Shown here: in pieces, positions 16,930-24,820 of the stretch
How positions within the stretch are numbered: the stretch's first letter is position 1
Layout of the letters: each line of letters begins with the position of its first letter
Origin: Ga0077527 sp032128415
Lineage (GTDB): Bacteria > Pseudomonadota > Gammaproteobacteria > Burkholderiales > SG8-41
Length of the DNA stretch: 27,822 nucleotides
Direction of reading: 5' to 3'
NCBI GenBank assembly: GCA_032128415.1
Contig: JAQBGW010000022.1
Span: 1 to 27,822 of the forward strand
Notes under the pieces: generated by a model
Databases searched by the model: none
Seen by the model: the letters and a program-made list of their open reading frames with translations, nothing else
What the model was told of the DNA's origin: nothing
Made by a program: the position numbers and the translations under genes

Positions 16930-17138
16930 CTGTGCCGGCCAAGCCGCAACCCGAAGCAGCGTCGCCCTGTGTGTTCACCTGCGTGATCGATCAGGGCCAC
17001 GGCTACTGCCTCGGCTGCTGGCGTACGCTTACTGAAATCTGCGCGTGGCACCGCTACGACGCAAACGAAAAATACGCCGTGCTGGCGCAGCTCGAAACCC
17101 GCTGCGCCGCCCATTCCCTCCCTCCCGCCACACCCTGA
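16926..17138 (+). CDS. Small DUF1289-family protein
   Basis: This 70-residue gene starts at a GTG that overlaps the lyase stop codon as GTGA. The peptide contains SPCVFTCVIDQ and YCLGCWRTLTEICAWHRYDANEKYAVLAQLE, the pattern of DUF1289: CxxxC, then CxxC, then a conserved WxR-type tryptophan. The four cysteines at residues 15, 19, 28 and 31 look like a metal or iron-sulfur site, but the family has no established function that I know. It is too small to carry an enzyme fold of its own and may act as an accessory factor. The coupled start suggests co-expression with HMG-CoA lyase. A different reading frame through here gives a longer open frame beginning inside the lyase gene, which is not credible. 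Confidence 0.8.
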   Translation: MTVPAKPQPEAASPCVFTCVIDQGHGYCLGCWRTLTEICAWHRYDANEKYAVLAQLETRCAAHSLPPATP

Positions 17139-17156
17139 ATTACCGGAGCCCGCGTC

Positions 17157-17711
17157 ATGCCGTTATCCGCACCCGTAGCCCGCACGCTAAAACACATCCG
17201 CGCCATCGAATGCAAAGGGTACGAGCGCGCCGACGGGTTATGGGATATCGAAGGTCATCTGGTCGATACCAAGACCTACGTCCATTCACGGCGCGATGGC
17301 GGCCGCGAACGACAACCCGGTCAACCGGTACATCACATGTGGTTGCGGCTGACCATCGATCTGGATCTGAAAATACAAGACATCGAAGCCGTCACCGATG
17401 ACGGCCCTTATGAACTGTGCGGCAGCATTGCCGTCAACTTCAAGCGGCTGATTGGACTGACTATCGGACCTGGTTGGCGCAAAGACATATCCGATCGTGT
17501 CGGTGGCGTGCTGGGCTGCACGCATTTGGTAGAACTGCTGGGCCCGCTGGGCACTACCGCCTATCAGGCCACCGGCCGCGCCCGCGAGGGACGCAAGGCC
17601 GGAAAACCGACTACCAATCAGCCTTACCAGATCAATTCCTGCCACATCTACAAAGATGATGCACCGGCCGTGCTGGAACGCTGGCCGCAGTTTTACACCG
17701 GCAAGCGTTGA
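17157..17711 (+). CDS. DUF2889-family protein
   Basis: The 184-residue product matches the DUF2889 pattern: ARTLKHIRAIECKGYERADGLWDIEGHLVDTKTY near the N-terminus, HHMWLRLTIDLDLKIQDIEA in the middle, and LGCTHLVELLGPLGTTAYQA with a conserved CTH. No signal peptide or membrane segment is seen, so it is probably cytoplasmic. Function is not established; genes of this family are often found beside acyl-CoA or aromatic catabolic genes, which fits the position here at the end of a probable liu-type operon (18 bases after the DUF1289 gene; GGAG about 9 bases before the ATG). It converges on ccmI across only 31 bases, with no evident terminator hairpin in that gap. Confidence 0.82.
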   Translation: MPLSAPVARTLKHIRAIECKGYERADGLWDIEGHLVDTKTYVHSRRDGGRERQPGQPVHHMWLRLTIDLDLKIQDIEAVTDDGPYELCGSIAVNFKRLIGLTIGPGWRKDISDRVGGVLGCTHLVELLGPLGTTAYQATGRAREGRKAGKPTTNQPYQINSCHIYKDDAPAVLERWPQFYTGKR

Positions 17712-17742
17712 GGTCGAGAGTTAACCGCAACCAACAGCCTTG

Positions 17743-18981
17743 TCACTGCAATACGGTATCGATCACCAGCTCTAAGTTTTTTGAACCAACCCGAACCGGC
17801 TGGAGCAACCCTTCCAAATCCCCGCGCTGTCGGGTCGGACTGCCCGACTTGGAAATGCGCGCACCGACTACCACCTCCTTAAACTGGGCCAGCGTCAAAT
17901 TCGGCGCCATGGCCGCCGACTCGTCCAGCACAAATTCCGCCGGTAACTGGTCGACCCTGAAACGTCTCACAGCCAGTGGCGCCTTGGGGCCGCTGATTGC
18001 GCGTGCAAACACAAACACCGTATCACCGGCCGCGACCTGAGCGGCTAACGCCGGGCTCAGTCTCACGGCACCACGTATCGCAATTTCCGCACCGGCCGTA
18101 ACTGCGGATGGCGCCTTAGCAATATTGGGTGTAGTACCGCCCGCCAGCCCACGCGCTTCGGCGATGCTCCCAGCAACGGATTTCGCCAGTTCACTATTCG
18201 GAGGCAAGGTCCGTACCAGATGTTCCCAATAGCGGACGGCTTCAGCGTAATCCTTGGCTTCGAAAGCCGCGGATCCGGCAAGCGCCAAAGCTTTGAAGTG
18301 ATTCGGGTCCGCTGCCAGGGCACGGGCGATGATACGGCGGGGCTCCCCGGCCAGCCTGCGGCCCTGCGCCATGGCCAGCGTATCCGCATAATCGGCCAGC
18401 AGTTGTGCATCGTCTGGCAGCAACTTAACGGCTTGAGAAAATGCGGAACTAGCCTCCGGAAAACGGTTGAGCGCCGCATAAGACCGCCCCAGCATGCTCC
18501 AACCGGCTGCATCTCCCGGTTCGGCCTTCAACCGCTGCGCCAACTTCGCGATCATGCCTTCGATTTGTTCCGCGGTCACTGCATGCGCAGATTCTGACCC
18601 AGCTGCAGTGGTTGCTGCTGCCGGATTGAACGCCTGAGGATTACCCAGCAGGCTATACAGCGCAATGGCCAGCAAAGGAACACCCACAATGACTGCGCCG
18701 GACACCCCTGCATGTCCACGGCGATTGACCGCGGCCTCGGCCTGCTCCAGTTCTTCGGCCAACCGTCGCTCAAGATCCTGACGCGCCTGGTCAAATTGAT
18801 CGGCGGCGAGCACCCCGGACTGCAGATCACGATCCAGATCTGCGAGCTGGTCACGGTAGAGCGCCACATTCGGCTCTGCGGCATGACCGGCAGCTGCCTG
18901 TGGTTTCTTCAGTAACGACGGCATGATAATACCCAGCGCTGCCACCACCAGCAAAGCTGCAACAATCCAGAACATCATCAT
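17743..18981 (-). CDS. ccmI: Cytochrome c biogenesis protein CcmI
   Basis: CcmI is the apocytochrome c chaperone of the System I haem ligation complex. The 412-residue protein has two N-terminal membrane segments (about residues 3-23 and 98-116, the latter GAVIVGVPLLAIALYSLLG) with a cytoplasmic loop containing LYRDQLADLDRDLQSGVL, typical of CcmI. A periplasmic tetratricopeptide region covers about residues 150-275 (GWSMLGRSYAALNRFPEASSA). The C-terminal 130 residues form the second periplasmic domain (FVFARAISGPKAPLAVRRF) also found in E. coli CcmH fusions. The first of three consecutive ATG codons overlaps the ccmH stop as ATGA. It is the last gene of the ccm operon. Confidence 0.93.
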   Translation of the reverse strand: MMMFWIVAALLVVAALGIIMPSLLKKPQAAAGHAAEPNVALYRDQLADLDRDLQSGVLAADQFDQARQDLERRLAEELEQAEAAVNRRGHAGVSGAVIVGVPLLAIALYSLLGNPQAFNPAAATTAAGSESAHAVTAEQIEGMIAKLAQRLKAEPGDAAGWSMLGRSYAALNRFPEASSAFSQAVKLLPDDAQLLADYADTLAMAQGRRLAGEPRRIIARALAADPNHFKALALAGSAAFEAKDYAEAVRYWEHLVRTLPPNSELAKSVAGSIAEARGLAGGTTPNIAKAPSAVTAGAEIAIRGAVRLSPALAAQVAAGDTVFVFARAISGPKAPLAVRRFRVDQLPAEFVLDESAAMAPNLTLAQFKEVVVGARISKSGSPTRQRGDLEGLLQPVRVGSKNLELVIDTVLQ

Positions 18982-19439
18982 GTGCGGTCTCCGCGCAGCA
19001 AACGCGCCGCCTCGTCGAGCTGCGCCGGCGCGATGGCCTCATCGACCACCCTGCGGCGGCGGCGCAAATGGCGAAGTAACGCGAAAAGACCACCGGCCAT
19101 CAGCAAAAATGGGCCGCCCCACAACAGCAGCGTCTGCGCCTTGACCGGAGGCCGGTACAGCACGAAGTCACCATAGCGGTTCACCATGTAGTCGACGATC
19201 TCCTGTTTGGATTTACCCTGCTTGAGCTGTTCTCGCACCTGATTGCGCAAATCAACAGCGAGTTCTGCATTTGAGTCTGCGATCGTCTGGTTCTGGCACA
19301 CCAGGCAACGTAACTCGCTGGCGATATGCTGCACCTGTTGATCGAGTGCAGGGTTGTCGCTGGTCGGTCGTGCGTCGGCCGCCCAGCCTTCCGGCAGTAC
19401 GGCAACGGCAAGAACCAGTGCAAGGATTAATTTATACAT
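18978..19439 (-). CDS. ccmH: Cytochrome c maturation protein CcmH
   Basis: CcmH is a membrane-anchored periplasmic thiol-reducing subunit of the haem-apocytochrome ligation complex. The 153-residue product has a signal peptide (residues 1-20, ending GWA-AD), the redox motif LRCLVCQNQTIADSNAELAVDLR with the Cys45/Cys48 pair, the helical stretch SKQEIVDYMVNRYGDFVLYRPP, and a C-terminal membrane anchor around residues 103-121 followed by a basic tail. Its start lies 8 bases inside the end of ccmG, and its stop overlaps the ccmI start as ATGA, so the three are translationally coupled. Length is that of the short CcmH form paired with a separate CcmI. Confidence 0.95.
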   Translation of the reverse strand: MYKLILALVLAVAVLPEGWAADARPTSDNPALDQQVQHIASELRCLVCQNQTIADSNAELAVDLRNQVREQLKQGKSKQEIVDYMVNRYGDFVLYRPPVKAQTLLLWGGPFLLMAGGLFALLRHLRRRRRVVDEAIAPAQLDEAARLLRGDRT

Positions 19440-19956
19440 TGAGTTTTCGTATCAAGGGCAAAATCTTGTCCCGGACCACATCCGGCGTCAGCGGTCCGAT
19501 CTGCTTGTAGCGAATGACTCCGGCTTTATCAATCACGTACGTTTCCGGAACGCCATAGACCCCGTAGTCGATACCCGTGCGTCCTTCACTGTCCATAATG
19601 GAAATTATGTACGGATCACCCCACTGCTGCAGCCAACGCAGCGCATCATCGCGCTTGTCTTTGTAATTGAGTCCGTAGATTGGCACGATGCCAGTCTTGG
19701 CCAAATCCACCAGCACCGGATGTTCCAGCCTGCAGGAAACACACCACGATGCCCACACATTGAGCAACCAGACCTGACCGCGCAATTCAGCGGGGCCAAT
19801 GCGGCGGTCTGTTGCATGAAGTTGTGGCAAATCAAATGCCGGCGCCTGGCGATTGATCAGCGGCGATGGCACCTCCCGCGGATTGAGCCCTAGACCCACA
19901 CCGAGAAAAACGACGATCGCCAGAAAAATGCCCAGCGGAACCAGGTAACGTGTCAT
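19432..19956 (-). CDS. ccmG: Periplasmic thioredoxin CcmG (DsbE)
   Basis: CcmG reduces apocytochrome c or CcmH in the periplasm so that haem can be attached. The 174-residue product has an N-terminal membrane anchor (residues 5-23), the thioredoxin-fold start APAFDLPQLHA, the active site NVWASWCVSCRLEHP with Cys72 and Cys75, and the cis-proline signature YGVYGVPETYVIDKAG that is specific for CcmG/DsbE. It lies 16 bases after ccmF and overlaps ccmH by 8 bases. Nothing in it is unusual. Confidence 0.95.
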   Translation of the reverse strand: MTRYLVPLGIFLAIVVFLGVGLGLNPREVPSPLINRQAPAFDLPQLHATDRRIGPAELRGQVWLLNVWASWCVSCRLEHPVLVDLAKTGIVPIYGLNYKDKRDDALRWLQQWGDPYIISIMDSEGRTGIDYGVYGVPETYVIDKAGVIRYKQIGPLTPDVVRDKILPLIRKLNV

Positions 19957-19972
19957 GGTCAGTATCCGCGGG

Positions 19973-21940
19973 TTACGCCATGGCCTGCGCTGCAGCGGTG
20001 CTTTCCGCAGTGCGCACGCGGTAACGACGGTCCATGATCGCCAGCAACCCGCCCAAGGCCATCAGCAGGCAGCCACCCCAGATCCAGTCCACAAACGGCT
20101 TGTAATAGGCGCGGACGGTCCACGCATTGTTACCAACCGCTTCGCCGAGGGACACATACAGATCGCGGGTGAATCCGGTATCAATCGCAGCTTCGGTCAT
20201 CGGCATGTTTTGCGCCAGATAGATGCGCTTTTCCGGGTGCATCTTCCGCAACTCGCGGCCGTCGCGCAACACGGTCATCGTGCCGCGGGTCGCAATGTAA
20301 TTGGGCCCCCTCACCTCGCTTACACCGTCAAAGCGTATGCGATAGCCGGCAACCGCCACGCTCTCACCGACCGTCATGCGCACGTCGGTCTCGGTTTCGT
20401 AGCCACGGACCAGTGTCACGCCGACGATAAAGATAGCCACACCGAAATGCGCAAGCAGCATGCCGTAGTAACCTGCGGGCTGCAGGCGCATTCGCGACAG
20501 CCATGTGCCGGACGTTCCAGCCGCCAGGCGCGCACGCAGATTGATGAATGCAGTCACCACAATCCATATCGCAAGCAGCAGGCCGAATGCGACCAGTGGC
20601 TTCCACGATCCCAAGGTCAGGGGCAACAGCAGTGCAGTTACCAGGCTAACGGCAAACGCCCAGCGCACCCGCCGAATCAACTCGGGCAGATCGGCCCGCT
20701 TCCAGCGCGCGAGCGGCGCGATGCCCATCAGGAAAATTGCCGGCGTCATCAACGGCACGAACACCGACTCGAAATACGGCGGTCCGACAGAAATCTTGCC
20801 CAGATCCAGCGCGTCGAGGAACAGCGGGTACAGTGTGCCCAGCATCACCGACCCGGCAGCTGCCATCAACAGCACGTTGTTGGTCAATAAAAAGGACTCC
20901 CGCGACACCAGCTCGAACTCACCCCCACCGCGCACTCGCGGTGCGCGCCATGCAAACAGCAACAGCGAACCACCGACCACCAGTGCCAGAAAAACCAGGA
21001 TGAATATGCCGCGCTTTGGATCGGTGGCAAAGGCATGGACCGAGGTCAGCACGCCCGAACGCACGATGAATGTGCCGAGCAGCGACATGGAAAACGCGCA
21101 AATGGCCAGCAACGCGGTCCACATCCGAAAGCTGCCGCGTTTTTCCGTCACCGCCAGCGAGTGCATCAGCGCGGTTCCGACCAGCCACGGCATGAACGAC
21201 GCGTTCTCGACCGGATCCCAGAACCACCAGCCCCCCCAGCCCAGCTCGTAGTACGCCCACCAACTGCCCAGTGCAATGCCGACTGTCAGAAACATCCAGG
21301 CCACCGTGGTCCACGGGCGCGACCAGCGCGCCCATGCGGCATCGAGCCGGCCGCCAAGCAGAGCGGCAATGGCAAATGCAAAAGCCACGGAAAACCCGAC
21401 ATACCCCATGTACAGCATCGGCGGATGCAGCACCATGCCTGGATCCTGCAGCAACGGATTGAGATCGCTGCCTTCAACCGCGGCGGGGAACAACCGCTCG
21501 AAGGGATTCGACGTGAACAGCATGAACGCGAGAAAACCTAGGCTTACCAGCGACATCACGCCCAGCACCCGCGCCACCATGTCGTCCGGCAGGTGTTTGC
21601 TGAACCAGCTCACAGCCACCATCCATAACGACAGCATCAGCACCCACAACAACAGCGAACCCTCGTGGCTGCCCCAGGCCGCAGCCACGCGGTATTCCAG
21701 AGGCAGCGCAGTATTGGAATGATTGGCCACATTGGCCACCGAGAAGTCGTTGTTGACAAACGACGCTACCAGCGCGGCAAACGCGATGACCACGAATACG
21801 CACTGGCCCTGCGCGGCAGGCCGCGCGAAATTGACCCAGTTGCGACGGCCGGTAGCGGCGCCGGTGATCGGCAGGATACCGCCGGCGAGTGCCAGGCAAA
21901 ATGCGATGATGAGTGCAAAGTGGCCAATTTCCGGAATCAT
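19973..21940 (-). CDS. ccmF: Haem lyase subunit CcmF
   Basis: CcmF is the large membrane protein that receives haem from holo-CcmE and joins it to apocytochrome c. The 655-residue product matches the family length, with many membrane segments beginning at about residue 6. The tryptophan-rich haem-handling WWD motif is WGGWWFWDPVENASFMPWL near residue 237, and histidine-containing loops ALPLEYRVAAAWGSHEGSLLLW and DLNPLLQDPGMVLHPPMLYMGY flank it. The long periplasmic loop after residue 500 includes YIATRGTMTVLRDGRELRKM and the final membrane helix precedes MDRRYR. The ATG overlaps the ccmE stop as ATGA. Confidence 0.97.
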   Translation of the reverse strand: MIPEIGHFALIIAFCLALAGGILPITGAATGRRNWVNFARPAAQGQCVFVVIAFAALVASFVNNDFSVANVANHSNTALPLEYRVAAAWGSHEGSLLLWVLMLSLWMVAVSWFSKHLPDDMVARVLGVMSLVSLGFLAFMLFTSNPFERLFPAAVEGSDLNPLLQDPGMVLHPPMLYMGYVGFSVAFAFAIAALLGGRLDAAWARWSRPWTTVAWMFLTVGIALGSWWAYYELGWGGWWFWDPVENASFMPWLVGTALMHSLAVTEKRGSFRMWTALLAICAFSMSLLGTFIVRSGVLTSVHAFATDPKRGIFILVFLALVVGGSLLLFAWRAPRVRGGGEFELVSRESFLLTNNVLLMAAAGSVMLGTLYPLFLDALDLGKISVGPPYFESVFVPLMTPAIFLMGIAPLARWKRADLPELIRRVRWAFAVSLVTALLLPLTLGSWKPLVAFGLLLAIWIVVTAFINLRARLAAGTSGTWLSRMRLQPAGYYGMLLAHFGVAIFIVGVTLVRGYETETDVRMTVGESVAVAGYRIRFDGVSEVRGPNYIATRGTMTVLRDGRELRKMHPEKRIYLAQNMPMTEAAIDTGFTRDLYVSLGEAVGNNAWTVRAYYKPFVDWIWGGCLLMALGGLLAIMDRRYRVRTAESTAAAQAMA

Positions 21941-22374
21941 GGTTTTTTCCCCTCTTGTGCTTTCGCCAGTGCCGCAGCAGCTTCCGGCGGCATGTAGTTT
22001 TCGTCATGCTTGGCCAGTACCTGTTCGGCGCGGAAAACACCACCCGCATCGAGCCGCCCCTGCGCCACCACGCCCTTACCCTCTCGAAACAGGTCGGGAA
22101 GAATGCCACGGTAGACGACCGGAATAGTGTGCGCGGTATCGGTAACGTCAAAACGCACGGTCACGCCATCCTCTTGCCGCGCCACAGTACCGGTCTGCAC
22201 CAGTCCGCCAAGACGAAAACTCTTGCCGACAGGCGCTTCCTTGCTGGCCACCTGCGACGGACTGAAAAAGAACACCAGATTGCTCTGAAAAGCGTTGAGC
22301 ACCAGTGCCGTTGCACCACCCAGTGCTGCCAGTGCAGCACCGATGGCGAGAAATCTCTTATGTCTTGGTTTCAT
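21937..22374 (-). CDS. ccmE: Haem chaperone CcmE
   Basis: CcmE holds haem covalently through a histidine in the periplasm and hands it to CcmF. The 145-residue product has a single N-terminal membrane anchor (about residues 8-28), the beta-barrel domain VGKSFRLGGLVQTGTV and IPVVYRGILPDLFREGKGVVAQG, and the haem-binding LAKHDENYMPP with the histidine at about residue 123. The variant is the usual His type. The ATG at 22374 gives MKPRHKRFLAIG, the family start; the open frame continues upstream across the ccmD tail but those residues are not conserved. The gene starts 10 bases after the ccmD stop. Confidence 0.95.
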   Translation of the reverse strand: MKPRHKRFLAIGAALAALGGATALVLNAFQSNLVFFFSPSQVASKEAPVGKSFRLGGLVQTGTVARQEDGVTVRFDVTDTAHTIPVVYRGILPDLFREGKGVVAQGRLDAGGVFRAEQVLAKHDENYMPPEAAAALAKAQEGKKP

Positions 22375-22384
22375 CAATACACCC

Positions 22385-22543
22385 TCAAGTGTCATTATTG
22401 ACGGGGTTTGCCGTCGCGCGGTCACGCGCACGCAACAGCACAACTTCTACCGCCATAAACACGAACGTCACTGCGAAGGAACCCCACACGTAGAGCGCGT
22501 AACCACCCATCGCCCAGAAATCAGACCAGCTGTGCCATTGCAT
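22385..22543 (-). CDS. ccmD: Small membrane protein CcmD
   Basis: This 52-codon gene lies between ccmC and ccmE. It reads MQWHSWSDFWAMGGYALYVW, then a membrane helix GSFAVTFVFMAVEVVLL and a basic end RARDRATANPVNNDT. The FWAMGGYALYVWGSF pattern followed by one helix and an arginine-rich cytoplasmic end is the hallmark of CcmD, which sits with CcmABC and helps release holo-CcmE. The ATG is 5 bases after the ccmC stop and the TGA is at 22385-22387. Size and position match CcmD in other System I operons. Confidence 0.9.
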   Translation of the reverse strand: MQWHSWSDFWAMGGYALYVWGSFAVTFVFMAVEVVLLRARDRATANPVNNDT

Positions 22544-22548
22544 GACTG

Positions 22549-23271
22549 TTAGTCCTTCGCCGCAGCGCGTGGTTCACGCTCACGAATGATGCAGCGCGCG
22601 CGCATCAGCGCCACGGCGATGCTATACATCCAGAACGCCAGCGCCATCAACAACATGCCGAGCAGCATGGTACTGGCCATTTTCGGCGCACTTTTCAGGC
22701 TGACCGAGGCCCCTTGGTGCAGGGTGTTCCACCAGATCACCGAGAAATAAATAATGGGGACGTTGACTACTCCCACCAGTGCCAGTACCGCGCCGGCGCG
22801 GTCAGCGCGGCGGTCATCTTCGATGGACGCGACCAACGACATAAAACCGATGTAGAGGAAAAGCAGGATCAATTCGGAAGTGAGACGCGCGTCCCAAACC
22901 CACCACGCGCCCCAGGTCGGCTTCCCCCACAAGGCGCCCGTCCACAGTGCAAGGAAGGTGAACATGGCGCCTGTCGGCGCCAATGCGCGCGCCATCATTC
23001 CGGACAGCCGGGTATTGAAGACCAGACCTGCACCGGCCCATCCGGCCATCACCACGTAGATGAACATCGACATCCACGCCGCCGGCACATGTACGAATAT
23101 GATCCGGTACGACTCACCTTGCTGAAAATCCGTCGGGGCGACAAAAAACGCGACATACAGCCCAACCAGACCCAGCAACGCAGCCGCCGCAAAAAACCAC
23201 GGAACCACCCTGCCGGCCAGCGGATAAAAGCTGTGTGGCGACGAATATTTGAACCAGTTGATTGCTGACAA
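22549..23271 (-). CDS. ccmC: Haem exporter / CcmE-haem synthetase CcmC
   Basis: CcmC binds haem at the periplasmic face and attaches it to CcmE. The product has six membrane segments, the WWD motif TWGAWWVWDARLTSELILL near residue 125, and the conserved haem-ligand histidines in IIFVHVPAAW and WWNTLHQGASVS. The usual CcmC begins with a form of NWFKYxSPxxFYPLAGR; here NWFKYSSPHSFYPLAGRVVPWF is preceded by an in-frame TTG at 23271, which gives about 240 residues. An ATG 32 codons further upstream (23367) would add residues encoded by a palindrome-rich spacer and is less credible. The TTG start is an inference and the least certain start in the operon. Confidence 0.9.
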   Translation of the reverse strand: MSAINWFKYSSPHSFYPLAGRVVPWFFAAAALLGLVGLYVAFFVAPTDFQQGESYRIIFVHVPAAWMSMFIYVVMAGWAGAGLVFNTRLSGMMARALAPTGAMFTFLALWTGALWGKPTWGAWWVWDARLTSELILLFLYIGFMSLVASIEDDRRADRAGAVLALVGVVNVPIIYFSVIWWNTLHQGASVSLKSAPKMASTMLLGMLLMALAFWMYSIAVALMRARCIIREREPRAAAKD

Positions 23272-23443
23272 GGCCTGCTCTGAAAATTCTACTGTGGGCG
23301 GCTGTGCCGCCAGCCATGACCTGCTGTGAATCCCCGGACGCGTCCGTGATCCGGGACCGCAGGACATCAGATGCCCGGACCCCGCATATTAAGGCAAAGA
23401 CTGTACCATTGCCTCCGGGGTCAGTGCAATGTAATTTATCCTT
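23272..23443. other. Palindrome-rich spacer between ccmB and ccmC
   Basis: This 172-base gap is the only sizeable one in the otherwise packed ccm operon. It contains a perfect 12-bp palindrome, CGGACGCGTCCG, at 23335-23346 and a 6-bp-stem hairpin, GGCGGC-TGT-GCCGCC, at 23297-23311. No credible gene is seen. The hairpins could attenuate or stabilise mRNA between the two parts of the operon, or be a remnant of an interspersed repeat. Confidence 0.55.
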
Positions 23444-24109
23444 TTATTCCAATGAGATACGCAGTGATACCGCAGCCACCCAAGGGGCCAGCGCGGCACT
23501 CGCCAGCAGTAATGCTCCCAAGATCGAGAAATGAGGAACGACGCTCAATCCTGCGGCATGAGCCCCGCTGGCCGCGGCGCCAAAAATCAGTACCGGAATA
23601 TAGAGCGGCAGCACCAAAACGCCCAGCAACACGCTCCCCGCACGCAAGCCCACTGTCAGCGCAGCTCCGATCGCACCAATCAGACTAAGCACCGGGGTTC
23701 CTATTAGCAGTGCCGCCGCCAGCACGCCGATCTGCGGGGCGTCCAGACCGAACTGCAGGGCCAGCAGCGGCGACAACAGCACTAACGGCAATCCGGAAGT
23801 CAGCCAGTGCGCGACGACCTTGCCGGCGACGATCAACCACAACGGCTCCGGCGTTATCAACATCTGCTCCAAAGTGCCGTCCAGGTGATCCGCTGCGAAA
23901 AGGCGCCCCAACGACAGCAGTGTCGCCAACAGGGCGGCCACCCACAGCACGCCGCTCGCCAGGACGCGCAATGTATCGGGTTCAGGTCCGACACCCAGCG
24001 GAAACAAGGTAACCACGATGACGAAAAAAAACAGCGTCGAAAATAAATCCGAACGCTGGCGCCAGGCGAGGCGCAAATCGCGCCGGATAATTTGCAGGAA
24101 CAGATCCAT
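23444..24109 (-). CDS. ccmB: Haem exporter membrane subunit CcmB
   Basis: CcmB is the membrane partner of CcmA in the ABC-type complex that drives release of holo-CcmE from CcmC. The 221-residue product is almost entirely hydrophobic with about six membrane segments. The N-terminus LFLQIIRRDLRLAWRQRSD and the segment LGRLFAADHLDGTLEQMLIT, followed by PLWLIVAGKVVAHWL, are family signatures. It ends AAVSLRISLE. It starts 6 bases after ccmA, so the two are coupled; a 172-base spacer separates it from ccmC. Confidence 0.95.
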   Translation of the reverse strand: MDLFLQIIRRDLRLAWRQRSDLFSTLFFFVIVVTLFPLGVGPEPDTLRVLASGVLWVAALLATLLSLGRLFAADHLDGTLEQMLITPEPLWLIVAGKVVAHWLTSGLPLVLLSPLLALQFGLDAPQIGVLAAALLIGTPVLSLIGAIGAALTVGLRAGSVLLGVLVLPLYIPVLIFGAAASGAHAAGLSVVPHFSILGALLLASAALAPWVAAVSLRISLE

Positions 24110-24115
24110 TGCCGC

Positions 24116-24733
24116 CTATTCCTCGATCGCAATCGTCTGCACGTAACCCGTCACCGCAAACGGCTGATGGCTGGTCATCACCACCGCCGCCCCGGCAGCA
24201 AGGTGTTTGCCCAGCAGCTCCAGCACCCACTCCGCCGCAACGTCATCCAGAGCCGCCAGCGGTTCGTCGAGTATCCATAACGCTGCGGCATCAGGCAATG
24301 CAAGGCGCGCGAGCGCAATTCTGCGCCGCTGCCCCTGCGACAACATGCGCGCCGGCACTCGCGCAAATCGACCCAGCCCAAGCGCATCAAGCCCCGCCTT
24401 GGTTGCATCGGTCTGCGCCGAAAACCCGGACAGCGCTGCAGAGAACGACAGATTCTCCGCCACCGTCAATTCATCCTTGATGCCGCCGAGGTGCCCGATA
24501 TAGCGCAGGTCACGGCAATAGGTTTCGTGCTGATGATGGATATCTTCACCGCGCCAGCGCACCACGCCGTCAGCCGGGGAAAGCAACCCGCACAGGATGC
24601 GCAGCAAACTGGTTTTGCCGGCACCATTGGTGCCGGCAACATGCAGTAACGTGCCTGGCTCCACCACAAACGAAAGTTCAGAAAAAAGGCGGCGGCCGCC
24701 ACGCACGGAAGTCAATCCCTTAGCTGCAAGCAC
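24116..24733 (-). CDS. ccmA: Haem exporter ATP-binding subunit CcmA
   Basis: CcmA is the ABC ATPase whose hydrolysis frees haem-loaded CcmE. The 205-residue product has Walker A GTNGAGKT at residues 34-41, the ABC signature LSQGQRRRIALARLAL, Walker B LWILDEPLAALDD, and a switch histidine in TSHQPF. YIGHLGGIKDELTVAENLSF is the CcmA-type Q-loop region. The start is a GTG at 24733 with AGGAGG 7 bases upstream, the best ribosome-binding site in the window. It opens the operon ccmABCDEFGHI. The 87 bases between it and the upstream MFS gene carry no clear promoter match and no terminator. Confidence 0.95.
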   Translation of the reverse strand: MLAAKGLTSVRGGRRLFSELSFVVEPGTLLHVAGTNGAGKTSLLRILCGLLSPADGVVRWRGEDIHHQHETYCRDLRYIGHLGGIKDELTVAENLSFSAALSGFSAQTDATKAGLDALGLGRFARVPARMLSQGQRRRIALARLALPDAAALWILDEPLAALDDVAAEWVLELLGKHLAAGAAVVMTSHQPFAVTGYVQTIAIEE

Positions 24734-24820
24734 GCCTGCGCCTCCTGTTTGAACTGTCTGGTTGCAGCATACCGTAGCCTGGAATAGTCGCCGGAATGAT
24801 CGCTGTGGTACTCATTAAGG

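Noticed and set aside
19955..20890. 311-codon open frame opposite ccmF
   Set aside because: It is antisense to a confident ccmF, rich in Gln, His and Arg as expected of a mirrored membrane-protein gene.
22549..23367. Long ccmC starting at ATG 23367
   Set aside because: The extra 32 residues are unlike any CcmC N-terminus and are encoded by the palindrome-rich spacer.
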